The notes beneath the pieces were generated by a model. The model saw only the letters and a program-made list of their open reading frames with translations, was not told where the DNA came from and ran no database searches. A program made the translations under genes and the position numbers. From the NCBI GenBank assembly GCA_017502135.1, contig JAFVVP010000005.1, positions 1 through 64,000 of the forward strand: a stretch of DNA of 64,000 nt, written 5' to 3'. The DNA is from Clostridia bacterium. Its GTDB lineage: Bacteria; Bacillota; Clostridia; Oscillospirales; CAG-272. Of the stretch, positions 16,246-25,310 are shown in pieces; the stretch's first letter is position 1; every line of letters begins with the position of its first letter.

Positions 16246-17169
16246 ATGGGATTTTTTGATAAACTGAAAAGCGGTCTCGCTAAAACGAAAAATTCTTTTT
16301 TCGGACAGATCAGTGAGGTCGTAAAAAGCTTTCGTAAAGTAGACGAGGATCTCCTTGAAGAACTTGAAGAACTTATGATCTGCGCCGACATGGGTGCGGA
16401 AACGACCGAGTCGATTATCGACGAACTTCGCGATCGGATCAAAGAAGAAAAGATCACTGAGTCCGACGATGTCTTAAAGACTCTTAAAGAGATTCTTCGC
16501 GGACACGTCGGGGAAGGCGAGCCGCTTCACATCACGACTACGCCGTCCGTTATTCTTGTGATTGGCGTAAACGGTGTCGGAAAAACGACCTCGATCGGTA
16601 AAATTGCTGCCAGACTCAAAAGCGAAGGCAAAAAGGTTATCGTTGCTGCTGCCGACACATTCCGCGCGGCAGCGATCGATCAGCTTGCTGTTTGGTGTGA
16701 TCGTGCGGGTGTAGAGCTTATCCGCCAGAGCGAGGGAAGCGATCCCGCGGCGGTTGTGTTTGATGCCGCTGCAGCCGCGAAAAAACGCGGTGCTGACGTG
16801 TTGATCGTCGATACTGCGGGACGTCTTCACAATAAAAAGAACTTGATGGACGAACTTGCCAAAATTGACCGTGTGCTTACGCGAGAGTTGCCCGATACAG
16901 ATCGCGAAACGTTGCTCGTGCTTGATTCCACGACCGGGCAGAACGCCGTTATGCAGGCGAAGGAATTCATGAATGCCGCAAAAATCACCGGCCTCATTTT
17001 GACGAAGCTTGACGGTACTGCCAAGGGCGGTGCTGTGTTCTCTATTAAGACAATTCTTTCCATCCCCGTGAAATTTATCGGCGTAGGTGAGCAGATGGAC
17101 GATATGCAGCCGTTTGATGCGGGCATGTTTGTGAATGCACTCTTTGATGAAGGAATTGGTGAGGGATAA
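16246..17169 (+). CDS. ftsY: Signal recognition particle receptor FtsY
   Basis: FtsY is the membrane-bound receptor that docks SRP with nascent membrane proteins. The 307-residue protein is the NG core with almost no acidic N-terminal extension. The N domain is at 1-95. The GTPase motifs are [28 protein letters not shown] and [10 protein letters not shown], with the closing [16 protein letters not shown] segment. It follows smc by 25 bases and is followed after two bases by rdgB, so smc-ftsY-rdgB and probably later genes are co-transcribed. Confidence 0.97.
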   Translation: MGFFDKLKSGLAKTKNSFFGQISEVVKSFRKVDEDLLEELEELMICADMGAETTESIIDELRDRIKEEKITESDDVLKTLKEILRGHVGEGEPLHITTTPSVILVIGVNGVGKTTSIGKIAARLKSEGKKVIVAAADTFRAAAIDQLAVWCDRAGVELIRQSEGSDPAAVVFDAAAAAKKRGADVLIVDTAGRLHNKKNLMDELAKIDRVLTRELPDTDRETLLVLDSTTGQNAVMQAKEFMNAAKITGLILTKLDGTAKGGAVFSIKTILSIPVKFIGVGEQMDDMQPFDAGMFVNALFDEGIGEG

Positions 17170-17171
17170 GT

Positions 17172-17831
17172 ATGAAAGTAGTATTGGCTTCCCGCAACGT
17201 CAAAAAGATCCGCGAACTTCAAACGCTCCTTTCCTCTTTGACTTACGGGAATATCGAAGTTTTATCCCTTGACGACATCGGTTACACCGACGAAATCGAG
17301 GAAAACGGCAATTCTTTCGCTGAAAACGCACTCTTGAAGGCATCCGTTGCCGCAAGACTCGGATATATCGGTATTGCAGATGATTCCGGGCTTATGGTCG
17401 ATGCGCTTGACGGTGCGCCGGGTATCTATTCCGCGAGGTATGCAGGTGAAGGCGCGGCGGACGGTGAGAATAACGAAAAGTTACTCCGTGCGCTAGAGCC
17501 CGTTTCCGACGAAAAACGGGGCGGTGCATTTGTTTCCGTAATCGCTTGCGTTATTCCCGCCGGCATGGAAGCCCAGATTCCCGATGCGGTGCGCACTCTT
17601 ACCCCTGACGGGCTCACGGCATTTACGATCCGCGGTGAGTGTCGCGGTACGATTCTCCGCCAGCCGAGAGGGAATGATGGCTTTGGATACGACCCCTTGT
17701 TTTACGTTCCATCCCACAGCCGTACGTTTGCAGAACTCAGCCCAGCAGAAAAAAACGAGATCAGCCACCGTGGCATTGCGATGCGCGCTTTTTGCGCGGC
17801 GTTCACCCACGTCTTTGCCGATCTTTTGTAA
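17172..17831 (+). CDS. rdgB: Non-canonical purine NTP pyrophosphatase (RdgB/HAM1)
   Basis: It hydrolyses dITP, ITP and XTP to monophosphates and so keeps deaminated purines out of DNA and RNA. The family motifs are seen: N-terminal SRNVKKIRELQ, the substrate pocket ADDSGLMVDALDGAPGIYSA and GNDGFGYDPLF near the C-terminus, followed by S-H-R. At 219 residues it is slightly longer than usual because of a loop around residue 115. The ATG lies two bases after the ftsY stop. Confidence 0.95.
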   Translation: MKVVLASRNVKKIRELQTLLSSLTYGNIEVLSLDDIGYTDEIEENGNSFAENALLKASVAARLGYIGIADDSGLMVDALDGAPGIYSARYAGEGAADGENNEKLLRALEPVSDEKRGGAFVSVIACVIPAGMEAQIPDAVRTLTPDGLTAFTIRGECRGTILRQPRGNDGFGYDPLFYVPSHSRTFAELSPAEKNEISHRGIAMRAFCAAFTHVFADLL

Positions 17832-17856
17832 TAGTCAGATTGTTTGAGGAATAATT

Positions 17857-18144
17857 ATGTTAACAAGTAAACAAAGAGCGACGCTTCGCTCCATGGCGAA
17901 CAACATGGATTCCATTATGCAGGTAGGAAAAAGCGGTATCGGCGAGGAACTCGTTACCTCCGTTGATAACGCACTCGAGGCGCGCGAACTTATTAAAATG
18001 ACCGTTCTTGAAACGGCGCCGCTCACCGCCCGCGATACGGCTGAAGAACTTGCCGCTGCTGTCGGCGCGGATGTTGTCGGCGTGGTCGGGCGCAAGATGA
18101 TCCTTTTCCGTCCTTCCAAAAAGAAACCGAAGATCACGCTGTGA
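17857..18144 (+). CDS. yhbY: RNA-binding protein YhbY (CRM domain)
   Basis: This 95-residue protein is a single CRM domain, which binds the large ribosomal subunit precursor. It starts LTSKQRATLRSMANNM and has the GxxG loop in VGKSGIGEELV, followed by the helical part and VVGVVGRKMILFRPSKKKPK. Its last codon overlaps the GTG start of nadD (GTGA). yhbY-nadD-yqeK-rsfS in one run is a standard Firmicutes arrangement linking ribosome maturation and NAD synthesis. Confidence 0.92.
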   Translation: MLTSKQRATLRSMANNMDSIMQVGKSGIGEELVTSVDNALEARELIKMTVLETAPLTARDTAEELAAAVGADVVGVVGRKMILFRPSKKKPKITL

Positions 18145-18776
18145 TCTCCCCGGAGAGAAGCGGCAGACGCCGCATCGGCATATTCGGCGGCACGTTTGAT
18201 CCGCCGCATATGGGACACGTAAATGCTGCACACGCTTTTCTTGCTGAAATGCACCTTGACGCGCTTCTCGTTATGCCTGCCGCTATCCCACCGCACAAAT
18301 GCGGCGCGGCCGGTACGGCATCCGAAATTCGACTTCTGATGACGCGTGCCGCGTTTGATGGTCTGGATCCCCAAATATCCGTTTCGGATTTTGAGATCCG
18401 GTGCGCAGACGTGAGTTATACGTACAGAACGCTTCGCCATTTCAAAGTGGCCGAGGATGCGGATGTTTACTTTCTCACGGGTGCTGATAAGTTTGTTTCT
18501 GTAGACAGCTGGAAATGTCCTGAAATCATTTTTGATAGCGCTGTGATCGTCTGTGCCATGCGCGATGGGGATCCTGCGGTGTACGAGGATGTTATTGCGA
18601 AGGCACGGCTTTATAAGGAACGCTACGGTGCAAGAACGGAAACGCTAAATGTTTCTCCCATAGAGATTTCGTCCAGTGAAATTAGACGAATATACCGCGA
18701 AGGCGGGGATCTTTCGGCACTTATACCGCCTGCCGTTCTCAAAATTATGGACACGCATCATTTATACAGGGAGTGA
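18141..18776 (+). CDS. nadD: Nicotinate-nucleotide adenylyltransferase
   Basis: NadD joins nicotinate mononucleotide and ATP to deamido-NAD, a central step of NAD synthesis. The nucleotidyltransferase signature GIFGGTFDPPHMGHVN is at residues ~13-28 and ISSSEIRRIYREG lies near the C-terminus. The GTG start at 18141 overlaps the yhbY stop, so translation is coupled. The first ~11 residues (ISPERSGRRR) extend past the usual N-terminus. Length 211 is normal. It is followed after four bases by yqeK. Confidence 0.95.
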   Translation: MISPERSGRRRIGIFGGTFDPPHMGHVNAAHAFLAEMHLDALLVMPAAIPPHKCGAAGTASEIRLLMTRAAFDGLDPQISVSDFEIRCADVSYTYRTLRHFKVAEDADVYFLTGADKFVSVDSWKCPEIIFDSAVIVCAMRDGDPAVYEDVIAKARLYKERYGARTETLNVSPIEISSSEIRRIYREGGDLSALIPPAVLKIMDTHHLYRE

Positions 18777-18780
18777 TAAG

Positions 18781-19437
18781 ATGATTTCTCTCGGCGAAGA
18801 TACGCTTTCGCACCTGCGTGAGCAGATTCGTCCGTACCTTACGGAAAGTCGCTATCAGCATACTTTGGGAGTGGAGGAAGAAGCCGCTCGCATTGGAGCT
18901 ATATATCTCCCCGACAAAATACCGAAGCTGCGCGTTGCCGCACTCCTTCACGATATTACGAAACGCGACTCTCTCGAAAAACAGTTGCAATACTGTGAAG
19001 AATTTGGTATAATACTGGAGCAGGGTGGTGTTCCGTTTCCGAAACCGCTGCATGCTTCGCTTCATGCACGGACGGCAATGTCGGTTGCGCACCGCGATTT
19101 TGCCGATGTTGCGGATGAAGAGATCCTCTCCGGTGTCCGTTGGCATACAACAGGGCACAATGAAATGACCGTTTTTGAATCCATCGTTTATCTTGCGGAT
19201 TATATTGAGCCGAACCGTACGTTTGATGATTGTATAGCCGTTAGAGAGTATTTCTGGAACGGAATAAAGGATGCCGATGATCGGAAGATGCTTGTTGTTC
19301 ATCTTTGTAAAACAATGGTGTATTCATTTGATCTGACGCTTCGCGCTCTCGTAGAGGAAGGAGAACCGATCGCGGCGGATACGATCCTCGCCCGCAACTG
19401 TTTTCTGGAGCGAGTTCTTATGCTTGAAGGTAAATGA
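18781..19437 (+). CDS. yqeK: HD-domain hydrolase YqeK (Ap4A hydrolase type)
   Basis: YqeK proteins are metal-dependent HD hydrolases that split diadenosine tetraphosphate symmetrically. The HD residues are in QHTLGVEEEAARIG and AALLHDITK, with HARTAMSVAHRDF and VRWHTTGHNEMT after them. I choose ATG 18781 (218 residues) because it has a short gap after nadD and matches the family N-terminus; a longer frame exists upstream but overlaps nadD. It lies between nadD and the LCP gene, in its usual neighbourhood. Confidence 0.9.
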   Translation: MISLGEDTLSHLREQIRPYLTESRYQHTLGVEEEAARIGAIYLPDKIPKLRVAALLHDITKRDSLEKQLQYCEEFGIILEQGGVPFPKPLHASLHARTAMSVAHRDFADVADEEILSGVRWHTTGHNEMTVFESIVYLADYIEPNRTFDDCIAVREYFWNGIKDADDRKMLVVHLCKTMVYSFDLTLRALVEEGEPIAADTILARNCFLERVLMLEGK

Positions 19438-19514
19438 TATTTGTGTATCGTTTTGTTTAATATCCATGCTAAAAACATTCTGAAAGGATTTGGCTGCGTT
19501 GGCAGCAGAAAACT

Positions 19515-20690
19515 ATGAGAAATAATAGAAGGCGTTTGTATGGGCCGACCCGCGGTCAGCAAGTGGCTGTTCTGTGTGTTGTTCTTGCTATCACGATGAT
19601 TACTATTGCTGCGGCGTTCGTGTTTTTGTACAAACCGAATACGAGTCCGGAAATTCCGTTTTCCACCGACACGGGAACGCAGCCCGCTCAGCCGGATGAT
19701 TCCTCCGACGATCCGCCTGCCCCTCCGATTCAGTATGTTGCACGTGAGGACGTGTATAACTTCCTTATTATTGGCCATGACCGCACCGCAAAACTTGCCG
19801 ACGTGATTATGCTCGTGCATTATGACGTGCCGGCAAAATCCGTATCCGTCATGCAGATTCCGCGAGATACCTACGTGCAGGTCGGGACGAACGTTCCAAA
19901 AATTAACGTGCTGTTTGCTGCCTATTACAACCGTGCCGCCGCCGATCGTGTAAAGAATCCGACAAAAGTAGCGGCTGAGAAACTCGCAGAAGTGTTGGAA
20001 CAGAATCTGTGTATCCAGATCCAGTACACCGCAGTTATGAATCTAGACGGCTTTGCGGGCATCGTTAACGCCATCGGCGGTGTCGATATCGACATACCGT
20101 ACGATATGGATTACGATGATCCCGATCAGGATTTGCATATACACTTGAAAGCCGGTCCTACACACCTTACCGGCGAACTGGCGGAAGGATTTGTCCGCTT
20201 CAGAGATTCCTACGTCCAGGCGGACATTGGACGCATCAACGCGCAGAAACTGTTTATGGCGGCTTTCCTTGATAAGTTAAAGTCCTCTGTAAGCATCACG
20301 AATCTGTCTGTAATTTCCAATCTTGCAAGCGAGGTTGTTTCTAACCTTACGACAGATATTACCGCCGCGGACGTAACGTATTTTGGGAAAAATGCGCTTT
20401 CCGTTGACTTTTCCAACATTACGCTTCTGACGATCCCCGGCGACACTATAAAGAGCGGTGGCTCCTGGTATTACGTTATCAACCGTGCGGCTACTCTCTC
20501 CTCTATCAACTCTTATTTTAACATTTACAACAACGAAATTACCGATTCGATTTTCGATAAAAATCAGGTCTTCAACGATCCGACTGCCGAAGAAATTGCC
20601 GCAGCTTACAATGCAGATAAGGCGGCGCTTGAAAATGAATTCAAGGTGGACGACGTTTTGGATAATTCCATCGATATCCCGCACAACTGA
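19515..20690 (+). CDS. LytR-CpsA-Psr family cell-wall ligase
   Basis: LCP proteins attach teichoic acids or other polymers to peptidoglycan on the outer face of the membrane. There is a short basic N-terminus, one membrane helix at about residues 15-37, a Pro/Ser/Asp-rich linker to about residue 75 and then the LCP domain. The linker-domain border FLIIGHD, the motif QIPRDTYV and NAIGGVDIDIPYDMDY are visible, as is the Arg-rich segment GFVRFRDSY. At 391 residues it is of ordinary size. It stands between yqeK and rsfS, where LCP genes are often found in Clostridia. Confidence 0.9.
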   Translation: MRNNRRRLYGPTRGQQVAVLCVVLAITMITIAAAFVFLYKPNTSPEIPFSTDTGTQPAQPDDSSDDPPAPPIQYVAREDVYNFLIIGHDRTAKLADVIMLVHYDVPAKSVSVMQIPRDTYVQVGTNVPKINVLFAAYYNRAAADRVKNPTKVAAEKLAEVLEQNLCIQIQYTAVMNLDGFAGIVNAIGGVDIDIPYDMDYDDPDQDLHIHLKAGPTHLTGELAEGFVRFRDSYVQADIGRINAQKLFMAAFLDKLKSSVSITNLSVISNLASEVVSNLTTDITAADVTYFGKNALSVDFSNITLLTIPGDTIKSGGSWYYVINRAATLSSINSYFNIYNNEITDSIFDKNQVFNDPTAEEIAAAYNADKAALENEFKVDDVLDNSIDIPHN

Positions 20691-20726
20691 TACGCTCTAC
20701 GCATAACGAAAGGAATACAAAAATAC

Positions 20727-21143
20727 ATGGATAGAGAAGAAATCCTCGACACTACCGCTCAACCGCTTTTGGTGGATAAAAACGCCACTCCGAAAGAACT
20801 CGCTGAGGCGATCGTCACCGTTCTGGATGCAAAGAAGGCCAGAAACATCAAACTCCTTTACGTGGAGCAGCAGACGAGCATTACGTCGTATTTTGTCCTA
20901 TGTACGGCTAATTCTCGCACGCAGGTGCGCGCGTTCATTGACGAGGTCGAATACAAGCTTTCACTTTCCGGTATACTGCCGGATCACATTGAAGGTGTCG
21001 ACGCCTCCGGATGGATGCTGATCGATTACGGTTCCGTCATCGTACACGTTTTCAACCGCGAAGCGCGTGAGTTTTACAATCTTGAAAAACTCTACGCTGA
21101 AAACAGCGAGGTTGACATTGCCGGCCTTCTCAAGGAAGACTGA
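20727..21143 (+). CDS. rsfS: Ribosome silencing factor RsfS
   Basis: RsfS binds L14 on the 50S subunit and blocks subunit joining when nutrients are scarce. The 138-residue protein contains the DUF143 core: KKARNIKLLYVEQQTSITSY, FVLCTANSRTQVRAF and the closing GWMLIDYGSVIVHVF segment. The ATG is preceded by AAAGGA. It is the last gene of the nadD-yqeK-LCP-rsfS string and is followed 47 bases later by leuS. Confidence 0.95.
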   Translation: MDREEILDTTAQPLLVDKNATPKELAEAIVTVLDAKKARNIKLLYVEQQTSITSYFVLCTANSRTQVRAFIDEVEYKLSLSGILPDHIEGVDASGWMLIDYGSVIVHVFNREAREFYNLEKLYAENSEVDIAGLLKED

Positions 21144-21190
21144 GCCGCGTTTATACTGACTCCAAGTAAATATTTGACAGAGGAAGCAAC

Positions 21191-23608
21191 ATGAAGTACG
21201 AATTTAGCAGAATTGATGAAAAATGGCAACAGAGGTGGGAGAAGGAAGGCGCATTTAACGCCGAGGACTATTCTACAAAGCCGAAATTTTACGGCCTTGT
21301 GGAATTTCCGTATCCGTCCGGGTCCGGTATGCACGTCGGACACATCAAGGCGTATTCCGGCCTTGAAGTGGTTTCCCGCAAGAGAAGAAAAGAAGGATAC
21401 AACGTGCTTTTCCCGATCGGATTTGATGCGTACGGTCTGCCGACCGAGAACTCTGCAATCAAGTTCAATACGCATCCCCGCATCTTGACAGATAGAAATA
21501 TCGAAAAATTTACCTCTCAGCTCAAGCGTGTCGGCTTCTCCTTCGATTGGAACCGCGTAATCGATACGACGGATGAGAACTACTACAAATGGACGCAGTG
21601 GATCTTCCGCAAAATGTTTGACGAGGGACTCGTGTTCCGCGCCAAAACGCTTGTAAACTATTGTCCGCACTGCAAGGTCGTCCTTTCAAACGAGGACTCC
21701 CAGGGCGGTAAGTGTGACATCTGCCACAACGACATCGTACAAAAGTCGAAGGACGTTTGGTATCTGCGGATTACCGAGTATGCGGATAAGCTTCTTGAGG
21801 GTCTCGACCACGTCGATTATCTCCCCAATGTCCGTCTCCAGCAGGAGAACTGGATCGGACGTTCCACCGGTGCTTTTGCCAACTTTGCTCTGGTAGATGC
21901 CGACGGGGTCTCTCTCGGCGAATCTCTCCGCATTTACACTACCCGCTGTGATACGATGTTCGGCGTAACGTTTATGGTTATCGCACCCGAGCATCCCGTC
22001 CTTGAAAAGTACGCGGACAAGCTGAAAAATACTGAAGCGCTTGATGCGTACAAAGTGGAGTGCTCGAAGAAAACGGAGTTTGAGCGTACCCAGCTTGTTA
22101 AGGATAAAACGGGCGTTTGCCTTGACGGCATCTATGCCATAAACCCCGCAAACGGAAAACAGATCCCGATCTACATTTCCGACTACGTAATGATGGGCTA
22201 CGGTACGGGCGCAATTATGGCAGTACCGGCCCACGATGAGCGCGACTACGAGTTTGCCAAGAAATTCGGTATTGATATTATCGAGGTAATCAAGGGCGGC
22301 GATGTTGAAAAAGAAGCATACACCGGCGACGGTGAAATGGTGAACTCCGACTTTTTGAACGGTATCAAGACGAAAGCCGAAGCAATTGAAACGATGCTCA
22401 AATACCTTGGTGAGAAGGGAATCGGCGAAAAGGGCGTTCAGTATAAGATGAAGGACTGGGCGTTCAACCGTCAGAGATACTGGGGTGAACCGATTCCGAT
22501 CGTACACTGTGAACATTGCGGCGACGTCGGCGTTCCATATGAGGAACTGCCGCTGAAATTACCCGTTCTTGAAAATTTCGCCCCGGGTGAAGGCGGCGAA
22601 AGCCCGCTTGCTAAGATCGAATCGTTTGTTAACTGCACTTGCCCGAAATGCGGTAAGCCCGCAAAGCGCGAGACGGATACGATGCCGCAGTGGGCCGGAT
22701 CTTCCTGGTACTTCCTCCGTTACATTGATCCGGCTAATGCAGAGAAGTTTGCCGATCCCGAAAAGCTGAAATACTGGCTGCCGGTTGACTGGTACAACGG
22801 CGGGATGGAGCACGTTACCCGACACATGATCTACTCCCGCTTCTGGCATCACTTCCTCTACGACATTGGTACGGTGCCTGTTGACGAGCCGTATGCGAAG
22901 CGTACGGCACAGGGACTGATCCTCGGTCCAGACGGCGAGAAGATGAGTAAATCCAAGGGCAACGTCGTGGATCCTAACGACGTAATCGACGAATACGGCG
23001 CGGACGTTTTGCGCGTATACGTTCTCTTTATGGGTGAGTACGGCTCTGCAGCTCCGTGGAATGACAGCTCCGTGCGCGGATGTAAGCGCTTCCTTGACCG
23101 TGTCGGCGCGCTGACCGATATTGCTTCCGGGCGCGGTGTCACCTCTGAACTCGAAACCGCCTTCCATAAGACGGTTAAAAAGGTTTCGGGCGATATTGAA
23201 GAGATGAAGTACAATACCGCAATCGCGGCAATGATGACGCTTCTGAACGATATCTATGAGGTGGGCCACATCACGCTTGACGAACTGGAAACGTTTATCT
23301 CTATCTTGAATCCGTTTGCGCCGCACATCACCGAGGAGATTTGGGAGATCATCGGCGGCAAGGATCTTCTTAGCCTCAGAGCTTGGCCCGCGTATGACGA
23401 GGCGAAAACGCAGGATGCCACGATCGAAATCGCTGTACAGATCTCAGGCAAACTGAAAAATACGATTACGATTGCAGCGGATGCCTCTAAAGAAGAAGCG
23501 ATTGCCGCCGCGAAGGCAGATGAAAAGGTTGCGGCTGCGTTGGAAGGGAAGAGTATCGTAAAAGAAATTTATGTTCCCGGCAGAATCGTTAATATCGTTG
23601 CAAAATAA
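21191..23608 (+). CDS. leuS: Leucyl-tRNA synthetase
   Basis: This class I synthetase charges tRNA-Leu. At 805 residues it has the full bacterial layout. The HIGH motif lies in PYPSGSGMHVGH (about residues 37-48). The CP1 editing insertion at about 220-410 has the editing-site TTRCDTMFGVTFMVIAP and YGTGAIMAVPAHDERD. Zinc-type Cys pairs are at CPHCKVVLS and CPKCGKPAK, and KMSKSKGN is near residue 584. The anticodon-binding and C-terminal domains follow. SD GAGGAA precedes ATG 21191. No T-box leader fits in the 47-base gap upstream. Confidence 0.98.
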   Translation: MKYEFSRIDEKWQQRWEKEGAFNAEDYSTKPKFYGLVEFPYPSGSGMHVGHIKAYSGLEVVSRKRRKEGYNVLFPIGFDAYGLPTENSAIKFNTHPRILTDRNIEKFTSQLKRVGFSFDWNRVIDTTDENYYKWTQWIFRKMFDEGLVFRAKTLVNYCPHCKVVLSNEDSQGGKCDICHNDIVQKSKDVWYLRITEYADKLLEGLDHVDYLPNVRLQQENWIGRSTGAFANFALVDADGVSLGESLRIYTTRCDTMFGVTFMVIAPEHPVLEKYADKLKNTEALDAYKVECSKKTEFERTQLVKDKTGVCLDGIYAINPANGKQIPIYISDYVMMGYGTGAIMAVPAHDERDYEFAKKFGIDIIEVIKGGDVEKEAYTGDGEMVNSDFLNGIKTKAEAIETMLKYLGEKGIGEKGVQYKMKDWAFNRQRYWGEPIPIVHCEHCGDVGVPYEELPLKLPVLENFAPGEGGESPLAKIESFVNCTCPKCGKPAKRETDTMPQWAGSSWYFLRYIDPANAEKFADPEKLKYWLPVDWYNGGMEHVTRHMIYSRFWHHFLYDIGTVPVDEPYAKRTAQGLILGPDGEKMSKSKGNVVDPNDVIDEYGADVLRVYVLFMGEYGSAAPWNDSSVRGCKRFLDRVGALTDIASGRGVTSELETAFHKTVKKVSGDIEEMKYNTAIAAMMTLLNDIYEVGHITLDELETFISILNPFAPHITEEIWEIIGGKDLLSLRAWPAYDEAKTQDATIEIAVQISGKLKNTITIAADASKEEAIAAAKADEKVAAALEGKSIVKEIYVPGRIVNIVAK

Positions 23609-23668
23609 TCGGCACTTAATCTCTTGATAATCAACGGTATGTTTTTGGAGAATTTTCCGAATTTTCTA

Positions 23669-23697
23669 TTGACAACACCGGATCAGTGGAGTATAAT
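23669..23697 (+). promoter_or_regulatory. rpsU promoter
   Basis: TTGACA (23669-23674), a 17-bp spacer and TATAAT (23692-23697), 53 bases before the S21 start. Confidence 0.85.
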
Positions 23698-23749
23698 ATT
23701 TAGGAGATATGTGTTATCTCGTGTGCCAAATGCGAAGGGAGGGATATGG

Positions 23750-23926
23750 ATGGCAGAGATCAGAGTTAAGGATAATGAATCGCTTGACAGTGCGCTTCGT
23801 AGATTCAAGCGTCAGTGTCAGAGATCCGGCATTCAGGCCGAGCTTCGCAAGAGAGAATGCTACGAGAAGCCGAGTGTCAAGAGAAAGAAGAAGTCCGAGG
23901 CAGCAAGAAAACGTAAGTATAAGTAA
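23750..23926 (+). CDS. rpsU: 30S ribosomal protein S21
   Basis: The 58-residue, very basic protein starts [20 protein letters not shown] and ends in an Arg/Lys tail (RKRKYK), as S21 does. It sits near the mRNA exit of the small subunit. The start is ATG 23750 with AAGGGAGGG (23735-23743); the longer open frame upstream runs through the promoter and is not used. It is monocistronic, with its own promoter and terminator. Confidence 0.96.
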   Translation: MAEIRVKDNESLDSALRRFKRQCQRSGIQAELRKRECYEKPSVKRKKKSEAARKRKYK

Positions 23927-23941
23927 TTTATAGTTATGTTT

Positions 23942-23983
23942 GAGGGCTGGCGCACTGAAGATGCGTCAGCCCCTCTTATTTTT
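23942..23983 (+). terminator. Terminator after rpsU
   Basis: GAGGGCTGGCGCA (23942-23954) pairs with TGCGTCAGCCCCTC (23962-23975) and is followed by TTATTTTT. Confidence 0.8.
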
Positions 23984-24073
23984 AATAATCTATAAATTAT
24001 TTTCTTAATGACTTCGCATCGCTTCAATATCTATAAATAAAAGGTGTCCCCCATCATGTTTTTTTGGTAATCC

Positions 24074-24102
24074 TTGACAAATATTTTGTTTTGTGTTATA
24101 AT
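24074..24102 (+). promoter_or_regulatory. nahK promoter flanked by TCTATAAA repeats
   Basis: TTGACA (24074-24079), a 17-bp spacer and TATAAT (24097-24102). The nonamer TCTATAAA(T/A) occurs four times around it, at 23989, 24030, 24114 and 24133: two copies upstream of the -35 box and two in the leader. This could be a regulator-binding array. Confidence 0.7.
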
Positions 24103-24169
24103 TAAACAGATACTCTATAAAACAAGTTAGATTCTATAAATACCACAAGTCTTGTGCGGAGGTTTTTCT

Positions 24170-25261
24170 ATGAATCCAGTTTTGGAAGTTGCATCACATT
24201 TTCAATATTTAGGAACACCCGTCTCAGCAGTTCCCTGTAACGTGGGACATATAAACAGTACTTATTTTATCACATGCGACGGCGAGAATTCGGTCCGCTA
24301 CGTCCTGCAGAAAATCAATACCAACGTTTTCAAAAAGCCTGTTGAGGTCGTTGAGAACATGGTTGCTGTCTGTGAGCATCTGAAAGGAAAAATCGCCGCC
24401 GAGGGCGGAGAAGTTGATAGAGAAACCATTTCTATTATTCCTACGCGCGACGGTAAGATGTACTATGCTACCCCTGACGGTGATTACTGGCGCACGTATC
24501 AGGCGATAGAAGGTGTCGTTACATATAATCTTGCTGAGTCCCCGGAAATGTTCCGATCTGCCGCCTCTGCGTTCGGCCGTTTCTTTAACCGACTTTCCGA
24601 TTTTTCGCCGGAAAGACTTCACGTTACAATTCCTAACTTTCATAACACCGTCAGTCGCTTTCAGGATTTTAAAAAAGCCGTCGAGGAAGACAGACTGGGA
24701 CGCGTAAAGGATGCCGCTGAAGAAATTGCATTTGCTCTCGCACGAGAGGATGTTTGTTCCTTCCTTATGGATGGTATCGCCGACGGGCGCTTTAAACTGG
24801 GTGTTACTCACAACGACACCAAGCTTAACAACATTCTTATTGACAAAACGAGTGGTCGCGGGATCTGTATTATCGACATGGATACAGTTATGCCCGGCAG
24901 CCTTTTGTTCGATTTCGGCGACGCTATCCGTTTCGGTGCATCCAGTGCGCTTGAGGATGAGACGGATCTGAGCAAGGTTTACGTCGACCTTCAGATGTTT
25001 GAGGCATATGTAGACGGCTTTCTGAGCGAACTGCGCCGGTCTGTTAGTGTGGATGAAATCCGCGCTTTTCCTATGGCGGCGCGAGTAATCACCTTTGAAA
25101 CCGGCCTCAGATTCCTTACAGACTACTTGAACGGAGACGTGTACTTCCGTATCTCTCACCCGTATCACAATCTTGACCGTGCGCGCAATCAGTTTAAGTT
25201 GGTAGCGGACGGTGAGGAAAGGTACGAAGAACTGTGCAAGATCGTTGAGAAGTATATTTAA
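24170..25261 (+). CDS. nahK: N-acetylhexosamine 1-kinase (aminoglycoside-phosphotransferase fold)
   Basis: NahK phosphorylates GlcNAc/GalNAc at C1 and feeds host-mucin and milk-type sugars into UDP-sugar metabolism. The 363-residue protein has the kinase-fold landmarks VTHNDTKLNNILID (catalytic loop) and IDMDTVMPGSLLFDFGDAIR (metal-binding Asp segment). The N-terminal CNVGHINSTYFI and YVLQKINTNVF are like bifidobacterial NahK. The start is ATG 24170, eight bases after GCGGAGG. It faces a ROK-family regulator in convergent orientation, a frequent partner of sugar genes. Another sugar kinase of the same fold remains possible. Confidence 0.75.
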   Translation: MNPVLEVASHFQYLGTPVSAVPCNVGHINSTYFITCDGENSVRYVLQKINTNVFKKPVEVVENMVAVCEHLKGKIAAEGGEVDRETISIIPTRDGKMYYATPDGDYWRTYQAIEGVVTYNLAESPEMFRSAASAFGRFFNRLSDFSPERLHVTIPNFHNTVSRFQDFKKAVEEDRLGRVKDAAEEIAFALAREDVCSFLMDGIADGRFKLGVTHNDTKLNNILIDKTSGRGICIIDMDTVMPGSLLFDFGDAIRFGASSALEDETDLSKVYVDLQMFEAYVDGFLSELRRSVSVDEIRAFPMAARVITFETGLRFLTDYLNGDVYFRISHPYHNLDRARNQFKLVADGEERYEELCKIVEKYI

Positions 25262-25266
25262 AATAT

Positions 25267-25310
25267 AAACAGCGGTGTGCCGATCGGCGCGCCGCTGTTT
25301 GCTTTTTATT
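25267..25310. terminator. Bidirectional terminator between nahK and the ROK regulator
   Basis: AAACAGCGG...CCGCTGTTT (25267-25300) with an inner pairing GTGCCGATCGGCGC; T-rich on the plus side and AAA on the minus side. It separates two convergent genes. Confidence 0.75.

Noticed and set aside
15246..16457. Antisense frame of 403 codons over smc and ftsY
   Set aside because: Shadow of the GC-rich third positions of smc; Ser/Arg-rich and no ribosome site.
21144..21190. T-box leader before leuS
   Set aside because: The gap is only 47 bases and contains no terminator hairpin or T-box sequence.
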